Translations under genes and position numbers: made by a program
Source of the DNA: Actinorugispora endophytica
GTDB lineage: Bacteria > Actinomycetota > Actinomycetes > Streptosporangiales > Streptosporangiaceae
DNA length: 64,000 nt
Direction of reading: 5' to 3'
NCBI RefSeq assembly: GCF_004363075.1
Contig: NZ_SNYN01000003.1
Coordinates: 1-64,000, forward strand
The notes under the pieces: generated by a model
Databases searched by the model: none
Seen by the model: the letters and a program-made list of their open reading frames with translations, nothing else
Told to the model about the DNA's origin: nothing
Shown here: positions 8,453 through 17,080 of the stretch, one piece after another
Position numbering within the stretch: position 1 is the stretch's first letter
Layout: every line of letters begins with the position of its first letter

Positions 8453-8716
8453 TCAGGCCGCGCTGCGCAGCCGGGGAACCGGTCGCGCGGAGCGGCGGCG
8501 CTTGAGCGCGCGGCGCTCGTCCTCGCTCATGCCGCCCCAGACGCCGCCGTCCTGGCCGCTCTCCAGCGCCCACTGCAGACAGGCGCTCACCGCCGGACAG
8601 CGGCGGCACACCTCTTTGGCTTCCTGGATCTGGATCAGTGCCGGCCCGGAATTCCCGATGGGGAAGAAGAGCTCGGGGTCTTCGTCACGGCAGGCAGCGT
8701 GGTGGCGCCAGTCCAT
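8453..8716 (-). CDS. whiB1: WhiB-family iron-sulfur regulator WhiB1 (WblE)
   Basis: This 87-residue WhiB-like protein has the four [4Fe-4S] ligands at Cys9, Cys37, Cys40 and Cys46 (CxxC plus CxxxxxC) and the GVWGG turn with a basic tail for DNA binding. The opening MDWRH.A.CR.EDPELFFP is characteristic of WhiB1 of mycobacteria and WblE of Streptomyces, an essential NO-sensitive partner of the primary sigma factor. The ATG at 8716 follows GAGGAG. A CRP-type palindrome lies 45-60 bases upstream; M. tuberculosis whiB1 is also CRP-controlled. Confidence 0.93.
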   Translation of the reverse strand: MDWRHHAACRDEDPELFFPIGNSGPALIQIQEAKEVCRRCPAVSACLQWALESGQDGGVWGGMSEDERRALKRRRSARPVPRLRSAA

Positions 8717-9055
8717 GCGGGTCCACTCCTCACAGTGAGGCGATCTGGGGGCGTGAGCTTTGTGAATCAGTTCACGAAGTGAAACGTCGTTTCGGGGCCA
8801 CGTCGTTGTCGGTCCCCGATCTCACTTGCGCCCCGCACGGGTCGTCGTGGGCGAATCCGAATGACCGCGAAGCGCGGGTGACTCTCGTGTTGCGGCCACT
8901 GACCTCGGAACCGACCGTTAACGTGCCCGTAACGTGCGGCGATACTCTGAGCGTGACAGGGATACCAGGAGCTTTCAAGTGCGCCGAGTGCACTATCCTG
9001 GCGGACGGGGTGTCGTGTGCGTCACAAGCGCCTTGGGGCGGCTGTTCACGTGTCG
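8717..9055. other. Intergenic region upstream of whiB1
   Basis: The 339 bases separate the whiB1 start (-) from the 3' end of the lipid kinase gene (-). They contain the CRP-like box at 8761-8776 and presumably the whiB1 promoter. No ORF with actinomycete codon bias is present. Confidence 0.5.
8761..8776. promoter_or_regulatory. CRP-like box upstream of whiB1
   Basis: TGTGAATCAGTTCACG matches the CRP consensus TGTGA-N6-TCACA at 9 of 10 conserved positions. It is centred about 52 bases upstream of the whiB1 start codon, a position compatible with direct regulation. Confidence 0.55.
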
Positions 9056-10000
9056 TCAACCGACCATTCGTAATGCCTTCGGAATCGACCGGAAGTTGAC
9101 CCGTTTCCGGTGCCCGAGGTACTCCCCGTCGATCTGGAAGGCGCGAGGCCGCCGCGAGCGGATGGTGAACTCGCTCTGGTCGTGCCAGGTGAGATATCCG
9201 CGCCCCTGGGGCGGGACCCCCCGCTCCGACAGCATCCGGCGCAGCACGCCGGCGGCCACCGGGGTGTTCATGCGCGTCATCGCGAGCACGTCCAGTCCCA
9301 GCTCGAAGCGCGACCGAGGGGTCGGCTGGACCGCGACCGCGCCCGCGTAGGTCCACGGGGTCGTGTTCGTCACCAGCGCGAAGTACAGGTCCCGCACCGG
9401 TTCCCGGCCGGGGACCTCCACGCTCAGTGACGGGTCGCGTCCGACCCCGCCCTTGAGGAACAGCTGCGTGGCGATGCTCGTGTAGAGGAGGGGGGAGGCG
9501 CGCCGGCCGCGCCGCCGCTGCCGTTCGACCTCGTGCACCACGTCGGCGTCCCAGCCGAACCCGGCGCAGAAGGTGAAGTAGCGCCCGTCGCCGGGCTCGT
9601 CGATCTGGCCCAGGCCCACCGTGCGGCGGGAACCGGTGCGCAGCGCCTCCAGCACCGCGCCGGTGGCCTCGATCGGGTCGGAGGGCAGCCCCAGGGCACG
9701 GATGAAGACGTTCGCGCTGCCACCGGGAAGCGCCGCGTACGCCGGGCGCTTCGCCTCGTCGGGCACCGACAGCAGACCGTTGACGACCTCGTTCACGGTG
9801 CCGTCCCCGCCGAGGCTGACGACCAGCTCATAGCCTTCGTCGGCGGCCTTACGGGCCATCTCCTTGGCGTGGTCGCGGTACTCGGTCTGCGCGACGTCGA
9901 GCTCGATGTCGCTGGCGAGGGCCCGCACGATCACGTCCCGCGAACGGGCCGTCGTCGTGGTGGCCTGCGGATTCGAGATGAACAAGGCGCGCACGCGCAC
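9056..10000 (-). CDS. Diacylglycerol/lipid kinase family protein
   Basis: This 314-residue protein belongs to the DagK/YegS lipid kinase family. The catalytic domain opens MRVRALFISNPQA and has the nucleotide-binding GGDGT at 64-68 followed by TVNEVVNGL and ALPGGSANVF. The C-terminal beta-sandwich includes FQIDGEYLG near the end. It probably phosphorylates a lipid diol such as diacylglycerol; the substrate cannot be told from sequence. It is cytosolic or membrane-peripheral with no TM segment. The start is ATG at 10000, and 64 bases separate it from the divergent small membrane protein gene. Confidence 0.85.
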   Translation of the reverse strand: MRVRALFISNPQATTTTARSRDVIVRALASDIELDVAQTEYRDHAKEMARKAADEGYELVVSLGGDGTVNEVVNGLLSVPDEAKRPAYAALPGGSANVFIRALGLPSDPIEATGAVLEALRTGSRRTVGLGQIDEPGDGRYFTFCAGFGWDADVVHEVERQRRRGRRASPLLYTSIATQLFLKGGVGRDPSLSVEVPGREPVRDLYFALVTNTTPWTYAGAVAVQPTPRSRFELGLDVLAMTRMNTPVAAGVLRRMLSERGVPPQGRGYLTWHDQSEFTIRSRRPRAFQIDGEYLGHRKRVNFRSIPKALRMVG

Positions 10001-10064
10001 AGTCTAGGGGCAGTGATCACGTCTCCGGGGAAGTCCGGGGCGAAGGCGGGGTTACAGTGAACCC

Positions 10065-10463
10065 GTGTCCAGACGACCCATCACCCTCGTCCTGGCCGCC
10101 GCGCTCGAGGCGCTGCTGGCCCTGGTCCTGCTGGTCCTCGGCGGGTTCGTCCTGCTGAACACCCTGCTGGGCAATGCCACCGACGTCACCTACGCGCTTC
10201 CACTGGCGGTCTTCGCCTTCGGGGGCGGCGCCGTGCTCGGCTACGTCGCCTGGGGCCTGTTCGACCTCAGGGAGTGGGCGCGCACCCCGGTCGTGCTGAC
10301 CCAGATCTTCGCCCTGGTGGTCGCCTATTACCTGTGGACCAGCGAGCAGTACGGGCTCAGTGTCGGGCTGGGCGGATTCGCTCTGGTCACCGCGGCGCTG
10401 GTGCTCGCCCCGGCGACCACCGCCACGCTCTTCCCGGCCGAGGGCGCCTCCTCGAAGCGGTGA
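10065..10463 (+). CDS. Small four-helix membrane protein, function unknown
   Basis: This 132-residue protein has four clear hydrophobic segments (about 5-33, 43-66, 74-92 and 97-117), a charged WGLFDLREWAR loop between the second and third, and a short cytosolic tail. I do not recognise a characterised family; similar short integral membrane proteins without annotation are common in actinomycetes. The start is GTG 10065. A strong hairpin follows the stop immediately. It stands alone between two - strand genes. Confidence 0.75.
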   Translation: MSRRPITLVLAAALEALLALVLLVLGGFVLLNTLLGNATDVTYALPLAVFAFGGGAVLGYVAWGLFDLREWARTPVVLTQIFALVVAYYLWTSEQYGLSVGLGGFALVTAALVLAPATTATLFPAEGASSKR

Positions 10464-10508
10464 GTGCGCGGAGGCGCCCGGCCGCATCGGCCGGGCGCCT
10501 CCGCGCAC
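10464..10508. terminator. Strong shared terminator hairpin (20-bp stem)
   Basis: A perfect 20-bp stem with a 5-base loop begins at the base after the stop of the small membrane protein gene and ends 10 bases before the stop of the convergent sigma factor gene. It probably terminates both. Confidence 0.8.
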
Positions 10509-10517
10509 ACGGGGCGG

Positions 10518-11321
10518 TCAGTCGTCGGTGGTGAGCGCCTGGCGCAGCTGGGCGAGTGTGCGGGCCAGCAGCCGGGACACGTGCATCTGCGAGATGCCGA
10601 GTTCCGTGGCGATCTGCGACTGGGTCATGTTGCCGAAGAAGCGCAGCAGCAGGATGCGCTTCTCGCGGGGTGGAAGCTGCTCCAGCAGCGGCTTGAGGGA
10701 CTCGCGGTACTCGACGCCCTCCAGGGACTCGTCCACGATCCCCAGCGAGTCGGCGACCGCGGGCGCGTCCTCGTCGCCGCTGTCGGGCGCGTCGAGGGAG
10801 ACGGTGGAGTAGGCGTTGGCGGACTCCAGGCCCTCCAGCACTTCCTCCTCGGTCATCTTCAGGTACTCGGCGAGCTCGGCGACCGTGGGCGCGCGGCCCT
10901 GCCGCTGGGACAGCTCACCGACCGCCTTGGTCAGCGAGAGCTTGAGCTCCTGCAGGCGGCGCGGGACCCGCACCGCCCAGCCCTTGTCCCGGAAGTGCCG
11001 CTTGATCTCGCCGACGATCGTGGGAGTGGCGTAGGTGGAGAACTCCACCCCGCGGCCCAGGTCGAACCGGTCGATGGACTTGATCAGCCCGATCGTGGCG
11101 ACCTGGGTCAGGTCGTCGAGCCACTCGCCGCGGTTGCGGAAGCGCCGGGCCAGGTACTCCACCAGTGGAAGGTGCAGCTCCACGAGCTCGTCCCGGATGC
11201 GCTGACGCTCGGGCGCGTCCGGGTCGAGCTCGCTCAGGCGTTCGAACAGCTCCCGCGCACGGGCCCGGTCAGGCGTCGAGTGCTCCGTTTTCGCCGTCAG
11301 AGCGGACCCCCTCTCGCTCAC
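10518..11321 (-). CDS. SigB/SigF-family alternative RNA polymerase sigma factor
   Basis: This 267-residue group 3 sigma factor has region 2 (LVEYLARRF, DLTQVATIGLIKSIDRFD and EFSTYATPTIVGEIKRHFRDK, about 50-125), region 3 (about 130-200) and region 4 with helix-turn-helix SQIATELGISQMHVSRLLARTL (about 238-260). It belongs to the stress/sporulation SigB-SigF-SigG clade of actinomycetes. The GTG start overlaps the stop of the anti-sigma gene as GTGA, so the pair is translationally coupled. Control by the adjacent kinase-fold anti-sigma factor is inferred from this arrangement. No anti-anti-sigma gene is adjacent. Confidence 0.9.
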   Translation of the reverse strand: MSERGSALTAKTEHSTPDRARARELFERLSELDPDAPERQRIRDELVELHLPLVEYLARRFRNRGEWLDDLTQVATIGLIKSIDRFDLGRGVEFSTYATPTIVGEIKRHFRDKGWAVRVPRRLQELKLSLTKAVGELSQRQGRAPTVAELAEYLKMTEEEVLEGLESANAYSTVSLDAPDSGDEDAPAVADSLGIVDESLEGVEYRESLKPLLEQLPPREKRILLLRFFGNMTQSQIATELGISQMHVSRLLARTLAQLRQALTTDD

Positions 11322-11743
11322 GCCGACTCCACCACGTCGCGGCGTTTGTGCAGAACGATGGACACCCGGTCGTCGGGACCGACAGCGGCGTCGACGTCAC
11401 CCGCGAGGGCCGAGAGCACGGTCCATGCGAAGGTGTCGCGCGCCGGAAGGCGGCCGTCCGCGGTCAGGACCGAGACGCTGATGCGCATTCCGTCACCGGT
11501 GAGTTCGAATTCCGTCGTCAGGTCTGTACCGGGCAGGGCCTGGGAGAGCAGCATCGCGCAGGCCTCGTCGACGCCGATGCGCAGGTCCTCGATCTCGTCC
11601 AGTGTGAAGTCGAGTCTGGCCGCGAGTCCTGCGGTAGCCGTGCGCAACACGGACAGGTAGGCGCTGTCGGCAGGCATGCGAACCGTTACCGCATCCCTCA
11701 CGCCCATGGCGCCCGCCGTCGGTACAGCGGTGTCTTCGGTCAC
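11318..11743 (-). CDS. RsbW/SpoIIAB-like anti-sigma factor
   Basis: This 141-residue HATPase-fold protein resembles actinomycete RsbW/UsfX anti-sigma factors. It has an N-terminal RMPADSAYLSVLRTATAGLAARL helix-strand unit and the N-box-like DLRIGVDEACAMLL (about 70-83). The C-terminal ATP-lid glycine motifs are weak. I chose the GTG read from 11743 because AAGGAGGGA sits just upstream; the longer frame to 11812 adds residues with no support. It is the first gene of the anti-sigma/sigma operon. Confidence 0.82.
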   Translation of the reverse strand: MTEDTAVPTAGAMGVRDAVTVRMPADSAYLSVLRTATAGLAARLDFTLDEIEDLRIGVDEACAMLLSQALPGTDLTTEFELTGDGMRISVSVLTADGRLPARDTFAWTVLSALAGDVDAAVGPDDRVSIVLHKRRDVVESA

Positions 11744-11884
11744 GTCCCTCCTTAGGGAAGCGAGATTGCCGCTTGAAAGCAATCTATCTTGTTCCCCCCA
11801 GGTACGTGACAAGTGCGCTGCTCCGTGTCCCCGGGCGGGGAGCGGCGCGGCGGGTTCCGGGGCAGGGGGTGCGGTCGGGGCCCG

Positions 11885-12370
11885 TCAGGCGCGGCCCAGA
11901 CCGGTGAGGGCGTCCCCGTCGAGCCGGTAGACGCTCCAGCCGTCCATGGGAACCGCGCCCAGGGACCGGTAGAAGCCGATGGAAGGAGCGTTCCAGTCCA
12001 GCACCGACCACTCGAGGCGCCGGTACCCGCGGGCGACGCAGACGCGGGCGAGTTCGGTCAGCAGGGCCCTGCCGTAGCCGTGCCCGCGCAGTTCGGGGCG
12101 TACGTACAGGTCCTCGAGGTAGATGCCGTGCCGTCCGGTCCAGGTGGAGAAGTTGCGGAACCACAGGGCGAAGCCCGCCACGGAGACGGAGCCGTCCTCG
12201 GCGGTGTGCTCGGCGACGTGCGCGAAGGCCGCGGGGTGCTCGCCGAACAGGGCGGCGGAGAAGTCGGCCTCGGTGGCGGTCGCGGACTCGGGCTCCTTCT
12301 CGTACTCGGCCAGGTCCCGGACCAGCCGGGTGATGGCGGGGACGTCCTCGGGACGGGCCGGGCGGATCAT
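11885..12370 (-). CDS. GNAT-family N-acetyltransferase
   Basis: This 161-residue protein has the GNAT fold: N-terminal IRPARPEDVPAITRLVRDLAEYE, a central YLEDLYVRPELRGHGYGRALLTEL that holds the acetyl-CoA binding motif RxxGxG, and C-terminal LDWNAPSIGFYRSLGA. The YE.EP...A and YLEDL features resemble spermidine/diamine acetyltransferases, but the substrate is not certain. A start 12 bases upstream (GTG at 12382) is also possible; I prefer the ATG at 12370 behind GAGG. It is an isolated gene. Confidence 0.82.
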   Translation of the reverse strand: MIRPARPEDVPAITRLVRDLAEYEKEPESATATEADFSAALFGEHPAAFAHVAEHTAEDGSVSVAGFALWFRNFSTWTGRHGIYLEDLYVRPELRGHGYGRALLTELARVCVARGYRRLEWSVLDWNAPSIGFYRSLGAVPMDGWSVYRLDGDALTGLGRA

Positions 12371-12461
12371 CGAATGCCTCACAACGTGACGAAAGGGGCG
12401 CTGGTCCGTCCACGCTAGCGGAGTGCCCCGCGTGGACGGACCGGCACCCCGGCCCCGGTGC

Positions 12462-13256
12462 CTACAGGACCTTGGACAGGAACGCCCTGGTCCGCTCGTG
12501 CCGCGGGTTGCCCAGGACCTCCCGGGGAACGCCGCTCTCGACCACGACCCCGCCGTCCATGAAGACGAGCGTGTCGCCGACCTCGCGGGCGAAGCCCATC
12601 TCGTGGGTCACCACGACCATGGTCATCCCATCGGCGGCCAGCCCCTGCATCACGTCCAGGACCTCGCCGACCAGTTCGGGGTCGAGCGCGCTGGTGGGCT
12701 CGTCGAACAGCATGAGGGACGGGTTCATCGCCAGTGCCCGGGCGATGGCCACCCGTTGCTGCTGCCCGCCCGACAGCCGGCCGGGGTAGGAGCCGGCCTT
12801 GTCGGCCAGGCCGACCCGGTCCAGCAGCTCCATCGCGGTCTCCCGGGCGCTGCTCCTGGCCACCCGCTTGACCTGGACGGGTGCCTCCATCACGTTGGCC
12901 AGCACCGACATGTGCGGGAACAGGTTGAACCGCTGGAACACCATGCCGATGTCCCGGCGCTGCGCGGCCACCTCCGACTCCCGCAGCTCGTGGAGCTTGC
13001 CGCCCTTCTGCCGGTAGCCCATCAGGTGGCCGTTGACCCACAGCCGCCCCGCGTTGATCTTCTCCAGGTGGTTGATACAGCGCAGGAACGTGGACTTGCC
13101 CGAGCCCGAGGGGCCCACCACGCAGCAGACCTCGCCGCGCCGGACCTCCAGGTCGATTCCGCGCAGCACCTCCAGCCTGCCGTAGGACTTGTGGACGCTC
13201 TCCGCCACCACCACGCGCTCGTCGGCCGCGGGAGTGCTCTCCTCCGTCATCGTCAA
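12462..13256 (-). CDS. Polar amino acid ABC transporter, ATP-binding protein
   Basis: This 264-residue ATPase of the GlnQ/GltL class shows Walker [10 protein letters not shown] (48-56), a Q-loop in [12 protein letters not shown], signature [15 protein letters not shown], Walker [15 protein letters not shown] and the switch His in VVTHEMGFA. It carries a GGKLHEL insertion between Walker A and the Q-loop. It is the last gene of a three-gene operon, six bases after the permease. The operon energises uptake of a polar amino acid, probably acidic or amide; the ligand cannot be fixed from sequence. Confidence 0.88.
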   Translation of the reverse strand: MTMTEESTPAADERVVVAESVHKSYGRLEVLRGIDLEVRRGEVCCVVGPSGSGKSTFLRCINHLEKINAGRLWVNGHLMGYRQKGGKLHELRESEVAAQRRDIGMVFQRFNLFPHMSVLANVMEAPVQVKRVARSSARETAMELLDRVGLADKAGSYPGRLSGGQQQRVAIARALAMNPSLMLFDEPTSALDPELVGEVLDVMQGLAADGMTMVVVTHEMGFAREVGDTLVFMDGGVVVESGVPREVLGNPRHERTRAFLSKVL

Positions 13257-13262
13257 GCCTCC

Positions 13263-14225
13263 CTAGTTCTTGGCCCGGACCTGCGTCATCGTGACCTCGG
13301 CCTGCGCCTGGCGGTCGCCCTTGGTGAAGGAGCGCTCCAGGAAGTACTGGCCGAGCATGAACACGCTGGTGATCGACAGGTACCAGATGCAGGCCGCGAC
13401 CAGCATCGGGAACGGGTCGAAGGTCCGGTTGCCGATGGCCTGCAACTGGAACCACAGCTCCGTGGTCAGCGGTACGTAGGCGACCAGGGAGGTGTCCTTG
13501 AGCATCGCCGTTGTCTCGTTGCCCGTCGGCGGCACGATCACCCGCAGGGCCTGGGGCAGCGTGATCCGGCGCAGCAGGGTGGACCTGCGCATGCCCAGCG
13601 CCTGGGCGGCCTCGGTCTGGCCGGGGTCCACCGACTGCAGGCCGGCGCGGACGATCTCGGCCATGTAGGCGCCCTCGGACAGCGCCAGCGCCAGCAGCGC
13701 CGCGACGAAGGCGGTCAGGATGTCGCGGGTGTCGAAGGACAGGAAGCGGGCGTCTCCGCTCAGCCCCAGCAGCGGCATCCAGTAGTTGTCGAAGGGCAGG
13801 CCCAGTTCGACGCGGCTGTAGAGCACGCCCAGGTTGCCGAACAGCACGCACAGCACCAGGCGGGGGACCGCGCGGAAGAACCAGGTGTACAGCCAGCCCA
13901 CGAAGGAGAGGACGGGGTTGCCGGACAGCCGCATGACCGCGACGACGACGCCGAGCACGATGCCGATGAGCATCGCCAGCACGGTCAGGACGAGGGTGGT
14001 GCGCACACCGATCAGGACCGGTTCGGTGAACATGTTCGCCACCATGAACGGCCAGTTGAACGCCTCGTTGGTGATCAGCATGTGCACGAACATGGCGGCG
14101 AGCAGCAGGATGAGGGCCGCGGCGACCCAGCGGCCCGGGTAGCGGACGGGGACCGCCCTGATGGCCTCGGGCGCCCCGGGCCGCGGAGGCCCCGCGGCCC
14201 GGAGGTTCTCGTTCTCGGAACTCAC
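13263..14225 (-). CDS. Polar amino acid ABC transporter permease
   Basis: This 320-residue HisM/GlnP-type permease has an N-terminal cytosolic stretch, a first TM (about 35-52) and a BPD_transp_1 core of about five TM segments. The EAA loop reads EAAQALGMRRSTLLRRITLPQALRVIVPP (about 214-242) and contacts the ATPase. It lies between the substrate-binding lipoprotein (6 bases upstream) and the ATPase (6 bases downstream). Only one permease gene is present, so it probably works as a homodimer. Confidence 0.87.
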   Translation of the reverse strand: MSSENENLRAAGPPRPGAPEAIRAVPVRYPGRWVAAALILLLAAMFVHMLITNEAFNWPFMVANMFTEPVLIGVRTTLVLTVLAMLIGIVLGVVVAVMRLSGNPVLSFVGWLYTWFFRAVPRLVLCVLFGNLGVLYSRVELGLPFDNYWMPLLGLSGDARFLSFDTRDILTAFVAALLALALSEGAYMAEIVRAGLQSVDPGQTEAAQALGMRRSTLLRRITLPQALRVIVPPTGNETTAMLKDTSLVAYVPLTTELWFQLQAIGNRTFDPFPMLVAACIWYLSITSVFMLGQYFLERSFTKGDRQAQAEVTMTQVRAKN

Positions 14226-14231
14226 GGGGTC

Positions 14232-15188
14232 CTACTGCTCCACGCTCGGGTTGACCTCGGGGGTCTCGATGGCGCCGTTCCCGATCCCCCACTCGGCGAG
14301 GATCTCGCCGTAGGTGCCGTCCTCGATGATGGCGGCGTACCCGGCGGCGATCGCCTCGGCCAGTTCGGTGTCCTCCTTGGGCGTGACCACGCCGTAGGGG
14401 GCGGCCTCGTACTGGTCGCCGTAGGTCTCCAGCTTGCCGCCGCCGGTCTGCTCGATGGCGTAGCCGGACACCGGGAGGTCGGCCAGGCTGGCGTCGCTCT
14501 GCCCGGACACCACCGAGGTGGTCGCCTGGGTCTGGCTCTCGAACTGCTGGATCTCGATCGGGGCCTCGCCGTCCTCCTCGCACTGCTCGCTGCGCGCCTC
14601 GATGTCGGGGACCTGGACGGTCCCGGCCTGCACCGCGATCCGCCTGCCGCAGGCGTTGTCGGGGTCGACGTCGTTGGGGTTCCCGGCCAGGCCGAACCAC
14701 TGGGTGCCCGCGGTCAGGTAGCTGACCATGTTCACGTTCTCCAGCCGCTCGTTGTTGATCGTGAACGAGGAGACGCCGACGTCGTACTTGCCGGAGTCCA
14801 CGCCGGTGATGATGGCGTCGAACGGGGCGGACTGCCAGTCGGTCTCCAGGCCGAGCTTGGCGGCGGCGGCGTCGAACAGCTCGACGTCGAAGCCGATGAC
14901 GGTCTGGCCGTCGGTGTCCAGGAACTCGGCGGGCGGGTACTCGCTGTCCACGCCGATCGTGATGACACCCTCCTCGGCGAGGTCCGCGGGGACCATCGCC
15001 GCGAGCTCCTCGTCGGCCTCGACGACGGGGGAGTCCTCGGGGTCGGAGGCGTCGCCGCCGCCACAGGCGCTCAAGGCCAGGACCGCGGCCACGGGCAGCG
15101 CGGTCAGGTAGGGCAGACGCACACGGGAAACGGGTCTACTCGTTCCAGGGGTCCCCGTGGACTCCGGTGAGTTCCAGAGAGCCTTCAC
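14232..15188 (-). CDS. Amino acid ABC transporter substrate-binding lipoprotein
   Basis: The 318-residue protein is a family 3 extracellular solute-binding protein. A basic N-terminus is followed by a hydrophobic stretch and lipobox LSAC with Cys42 as the lipidation site. The mature part contains ITIGVDSEYPPAEFLD and GFDVELFDAAAAKLGL, typical of polar amino-acid binders. I chose the GTG read from 15188 because AGGAGAAGGAG precedes it; an internal GTG at residue 23 would give a textbook-length lipoprotein signal and is an alternative. It is the first gene of the transporter operon and is divergent from the malic enzyme gene. Confidence 0.87.
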   Translation of the reverse strand: MKALWNSPESTGTPGTSRPVSRVRLPYLTALPVAAVLALSACGGGDASDPEDSPVVEADEELAAMVPADLAEEGVITIGVDSEYPPAEFLDTDGQTVIGFDVELFDAAAAKLGLETDWQSAPFDAIITGVDSGKYDVGVSSFTINNERLENVNMVSYLTAGTQWFGLAGNPNDVDPDNACGRRIAVQAGTVQVPDIEARSEQCEEDGEAPIEIQQFESQTQATTSVVSGQSDASLADLPVSGYAIEQTGGGKLETYGDQYEAAPYGVVTPKEDTELAEAIAAGYAAIIEDGTYGEILAEWGIGNGAIETPEVNPSVEQ

Positions 15189-15541
15189 GTCAGTCTCCTT
15201 CTCCTGCGGATGGGCCGGCTGATCGGTGGGCCGGCCGAGTGGGAGCGACGGCTGCTGGCGCATCGCACGGAAAAGCGTATTGAGCACGGAGGGTCCATCG
15301 TCACCACTGGGCATGTGCCTGCGGTCACCGTTATGAGATGATTGAATAACGGGTCACCCCCGTGACACCAGCAGCGCCCCGCTTGTACGAGCACAGCGGA
15401 GACCGGACCGCCGCCAACTGGTCATGGCCGACCAGCGTGGACGGGTCCTCCCCTAGCACCGTCTCCGCGCGCTGTTTCTCAACGCAGGCACGTCCCCGTC
15501 ATGGCCGACGTGGACGCGCATGACCACCGAGGGGTTTTCAC
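15189..15541. other. Divergent promoter region, transporter operon / malic enzyme
   Basis: These 353 bases contain no credible ORF and must carry the two divergent promoters. The most striking motif is a perfect GTCAC-CCCC-GTGAC palindrome at 15353-15366, roughly midway and next to an A+T-richer patch. It is a candidate operator for an unidentified regulator. Confidence 0.45.
15353..15366. promoter_or_regulatory. Candidate operator palindrome GTCAC-N4-GTGAC
   Basis: A perfect 5-bp inverted repeat with a 4-base spacer lies between the divergent transporter and malic enzyme genes. The regulator is unknown. Confidence 0.35.
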
Positions 15542-16720
15542 TTGACCAGCGACCGCTATTCCCAGCTCGACGAGGATCCGGCTTTCGCCCTGCACCGGGG
15601 CGGAAAGCTCGAGGTCCACTCGACCGTCGAGGTCAGCGACCACGAGGGCCTGGCCCTCGCCTACACGCCGGGCGTCGCCCGTGTCTGCACCGCCATCGCC
15701 GACGACCCGGACCTGGTCGACGCCTACACCTGGAAGAGCAAGGTCGTCGCCGTCGTCACCGACGGGACCGCCGTGCTCGGCCTGGGCGACATCGGTCCGG
15801 AGGCGTCCCTGCCCGTCATGGAGGGCAAGGCGCTGCTGTTCAAGCAGTTCGCGAACGTCGACTCGGTCCCGATCGCGCTGGCGTGCACCGGGGTCGACGA
15901 GATCGTCGAGACGGTCGTCCGCATGGCGCCGTCCTTCGGCGGCGTCAACCTGGAGGACATCTCCGCCCCCCGCTGCTTCGAGATCGAGCGGCGGCTGCGC
16001 GAGCGCCTGGACATCCCGGTCTTCCACGACGACCAGCACGGCACCGCCATCGTGGCGCTGGCCGCGCTGCGCAACGCGGCCCGGGTGACCGGGCGTGAGC
16101 TCGGCGACCTGAGGGCCGTCGTGTCCGGGGCGGGGGCCTCGGGGCTGGCGGTCTCGCGGATGCTGATCAACGGCGGCATCGGCGACCTCGCCGTGGCCGA
16201 CAGCAAGGGCATCGTCTACGAGGGCCGCGCGGGCCTCAACGAGCAGAAGACCGCCCTCGCGGCCATCAGCAACAGGGCCGGGATCCAGGGCTCCATCGAG
16301 TCCGCGCTGGTCGGCGCCGACGTTTTCGTCGGCCTGTCCGCGGGCGAGGTGCCCGAGCGGGTCGTCGCCACGATGGCCGAGAACGCCATCATCTGCGCGA
16401 TGGCCAACCCGACCCCCGAGGTGCATCCCGACGTCGCCCGCAAGTACGCGGCGGTCGTGGCCACCGGGCGCAGCGACTTCCCCAACCAGATCAACAACGT
16501 GCTGGCGTTCCCCGGCGTCTTCCGCGGCGCGCTGGACGTGCGCGCCACGGACATCACCGAGAACATGAAGGTCGCGGCGGCCGAGGCGCTGGCCGATCTG
16601 GTCGGGGACGACCTCGCCCCCGACTACATCCTGCCCAGCCCGTTCGACGAGCGGGTCGTCCCGGCGGTCTCCAGGGCCGTCGCCGAACAGGCCCGCAAGG
16701 ACGGAGTCGCTCGAGCGTAG
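15542..16720 (+). CDS. NAD(P)-dependent malic enzyme
   Basis: This 392-residue short-form bacterial malic enzyme oxidatively decarboxylates malate to pyruvate. It has [10 protein letters not shown] (catalytic Tyr, about 41), the [22 protein letters not shown] block, metal ligands in [11 protein letters not shown], the nucleotide-binding [11 protein letters not shown] (about 194-204) and [19 protein letters not shown] near the C-terminus. There is no phosphotransacetylase extension. The start is TTG 15542; an ATG 22 bases upstream is out of frame. Cofactor preference is not certain. A terminator hairpin follows the stop. Confidence 0.9.
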   Translation: MTSDRYSQLDEDPAFALHRGGKLEVHSTVEVSDHEGLALAYTPGVARVCTAIADDPDLVDAYTWKSKVVAVVTDGTAVLGLGDIGPEASLPVMEGKALLFKQFANVDSVPIALACTGVDEIVETVVRMAPSFGGVNLEDISAPRCFEIERRLRERLDIPVFHDDQHGTAIVALAALRNAARVTGRELGDLRAVVSGAGASGLAVSRMLINGGIGDLAVADSKGIVYEGRAGLNEQKTALAAISNRAGIQGSIESALVGADVFVGLSAGEVPERVVATMAENAIICAMANPTPEVHPDVARKYAAVVATGRSDFPNQINNVLAFPGVFRGALDVRATDITENMKVAAAEALADLVGDDLAPDYILPSPFDERVVPAVSRAVAEQARKDGVARA

Positions 16721-16743
16721 TCGAATGACTGCGTAGAGTAACT

Positions 16744-16774
16744 GATCCGGAGCGGGGTACTCCCGCTCCGGATC
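16744..16774. terminator. Terminator of the malic enzyme gene
   Basis: A perfect 13-bp stem (GATCCGGAGCGGG / CCCGCTCCGGATC) with a 5-base loop begins 24 bases after the malic enzyme stop, followed by a short CTT-rich tract. Confidence 0.75.
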
Positions 16775-16864
16775 CTTCCGCAAAAGGGTCCCCCCGTGTC
16801 GCGGCCGCGTCGAGACGGACGGATCACGTCTCCCGGTGCCGCGGGATGCCGTCGGACGTGACGG

Positions 16865-17065
16865 CTAGAGACCGCCGTGGATCGTGGCCTTGAGGAAGGC
16901 CGTCCACCCATCGGCGGGGAAGCTCAGGACGACGCCCTGCGGGGCCCTGGAGTCGCGGACGCCCACGGCGCCGGGTGTGTCCGCGACCTCCACACACTGC
17001 CCCCCACCGGTCCCGCTGTAGGAGCTCGTGCGCCATTGGGCGCTCTCCGTTTCGAACGCGGCCAT
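16865..17065 (-). CDS. DUF397 domain protein
   Basis: This 66-residue protein shows the DUF397 signature: W.TSSYSG..G.QCVEVAD near the N-terminus, VRDSR.P, and a C-terminal W.AFL.... It lies 15 bases downstream of the DUF5753 regulator on the same strand, the standard actinomycete pairing. In the related Scr1/Scr2 pair of Streptomyces such small proteins were proposed to work with the helix-turn-helix partner in a toxin-antitoxin-like unit. ATG at 17065 follows AAGGGGG. Confidence 0.87.
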   Translation of the reverse strand: MAAFETESAQWRTSSYSGTGGGQCVEVADTPGAVGVRDSRAPQGVVLSFPADGWTAFLKATIHGGL

Positions 17066-17080
17066 GCCGCGCCCCCTTCC

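Noticed and set aside
11744-11812. N-terminal extension of the anti-sigma gene and a SigB-type promoter in it
   Set aside because: The ribosome site AAGGAGGGA directly before the GTG at 11743 fixes the start. I could not find a GTTT/GGGTA promoter pair at correct spacing.
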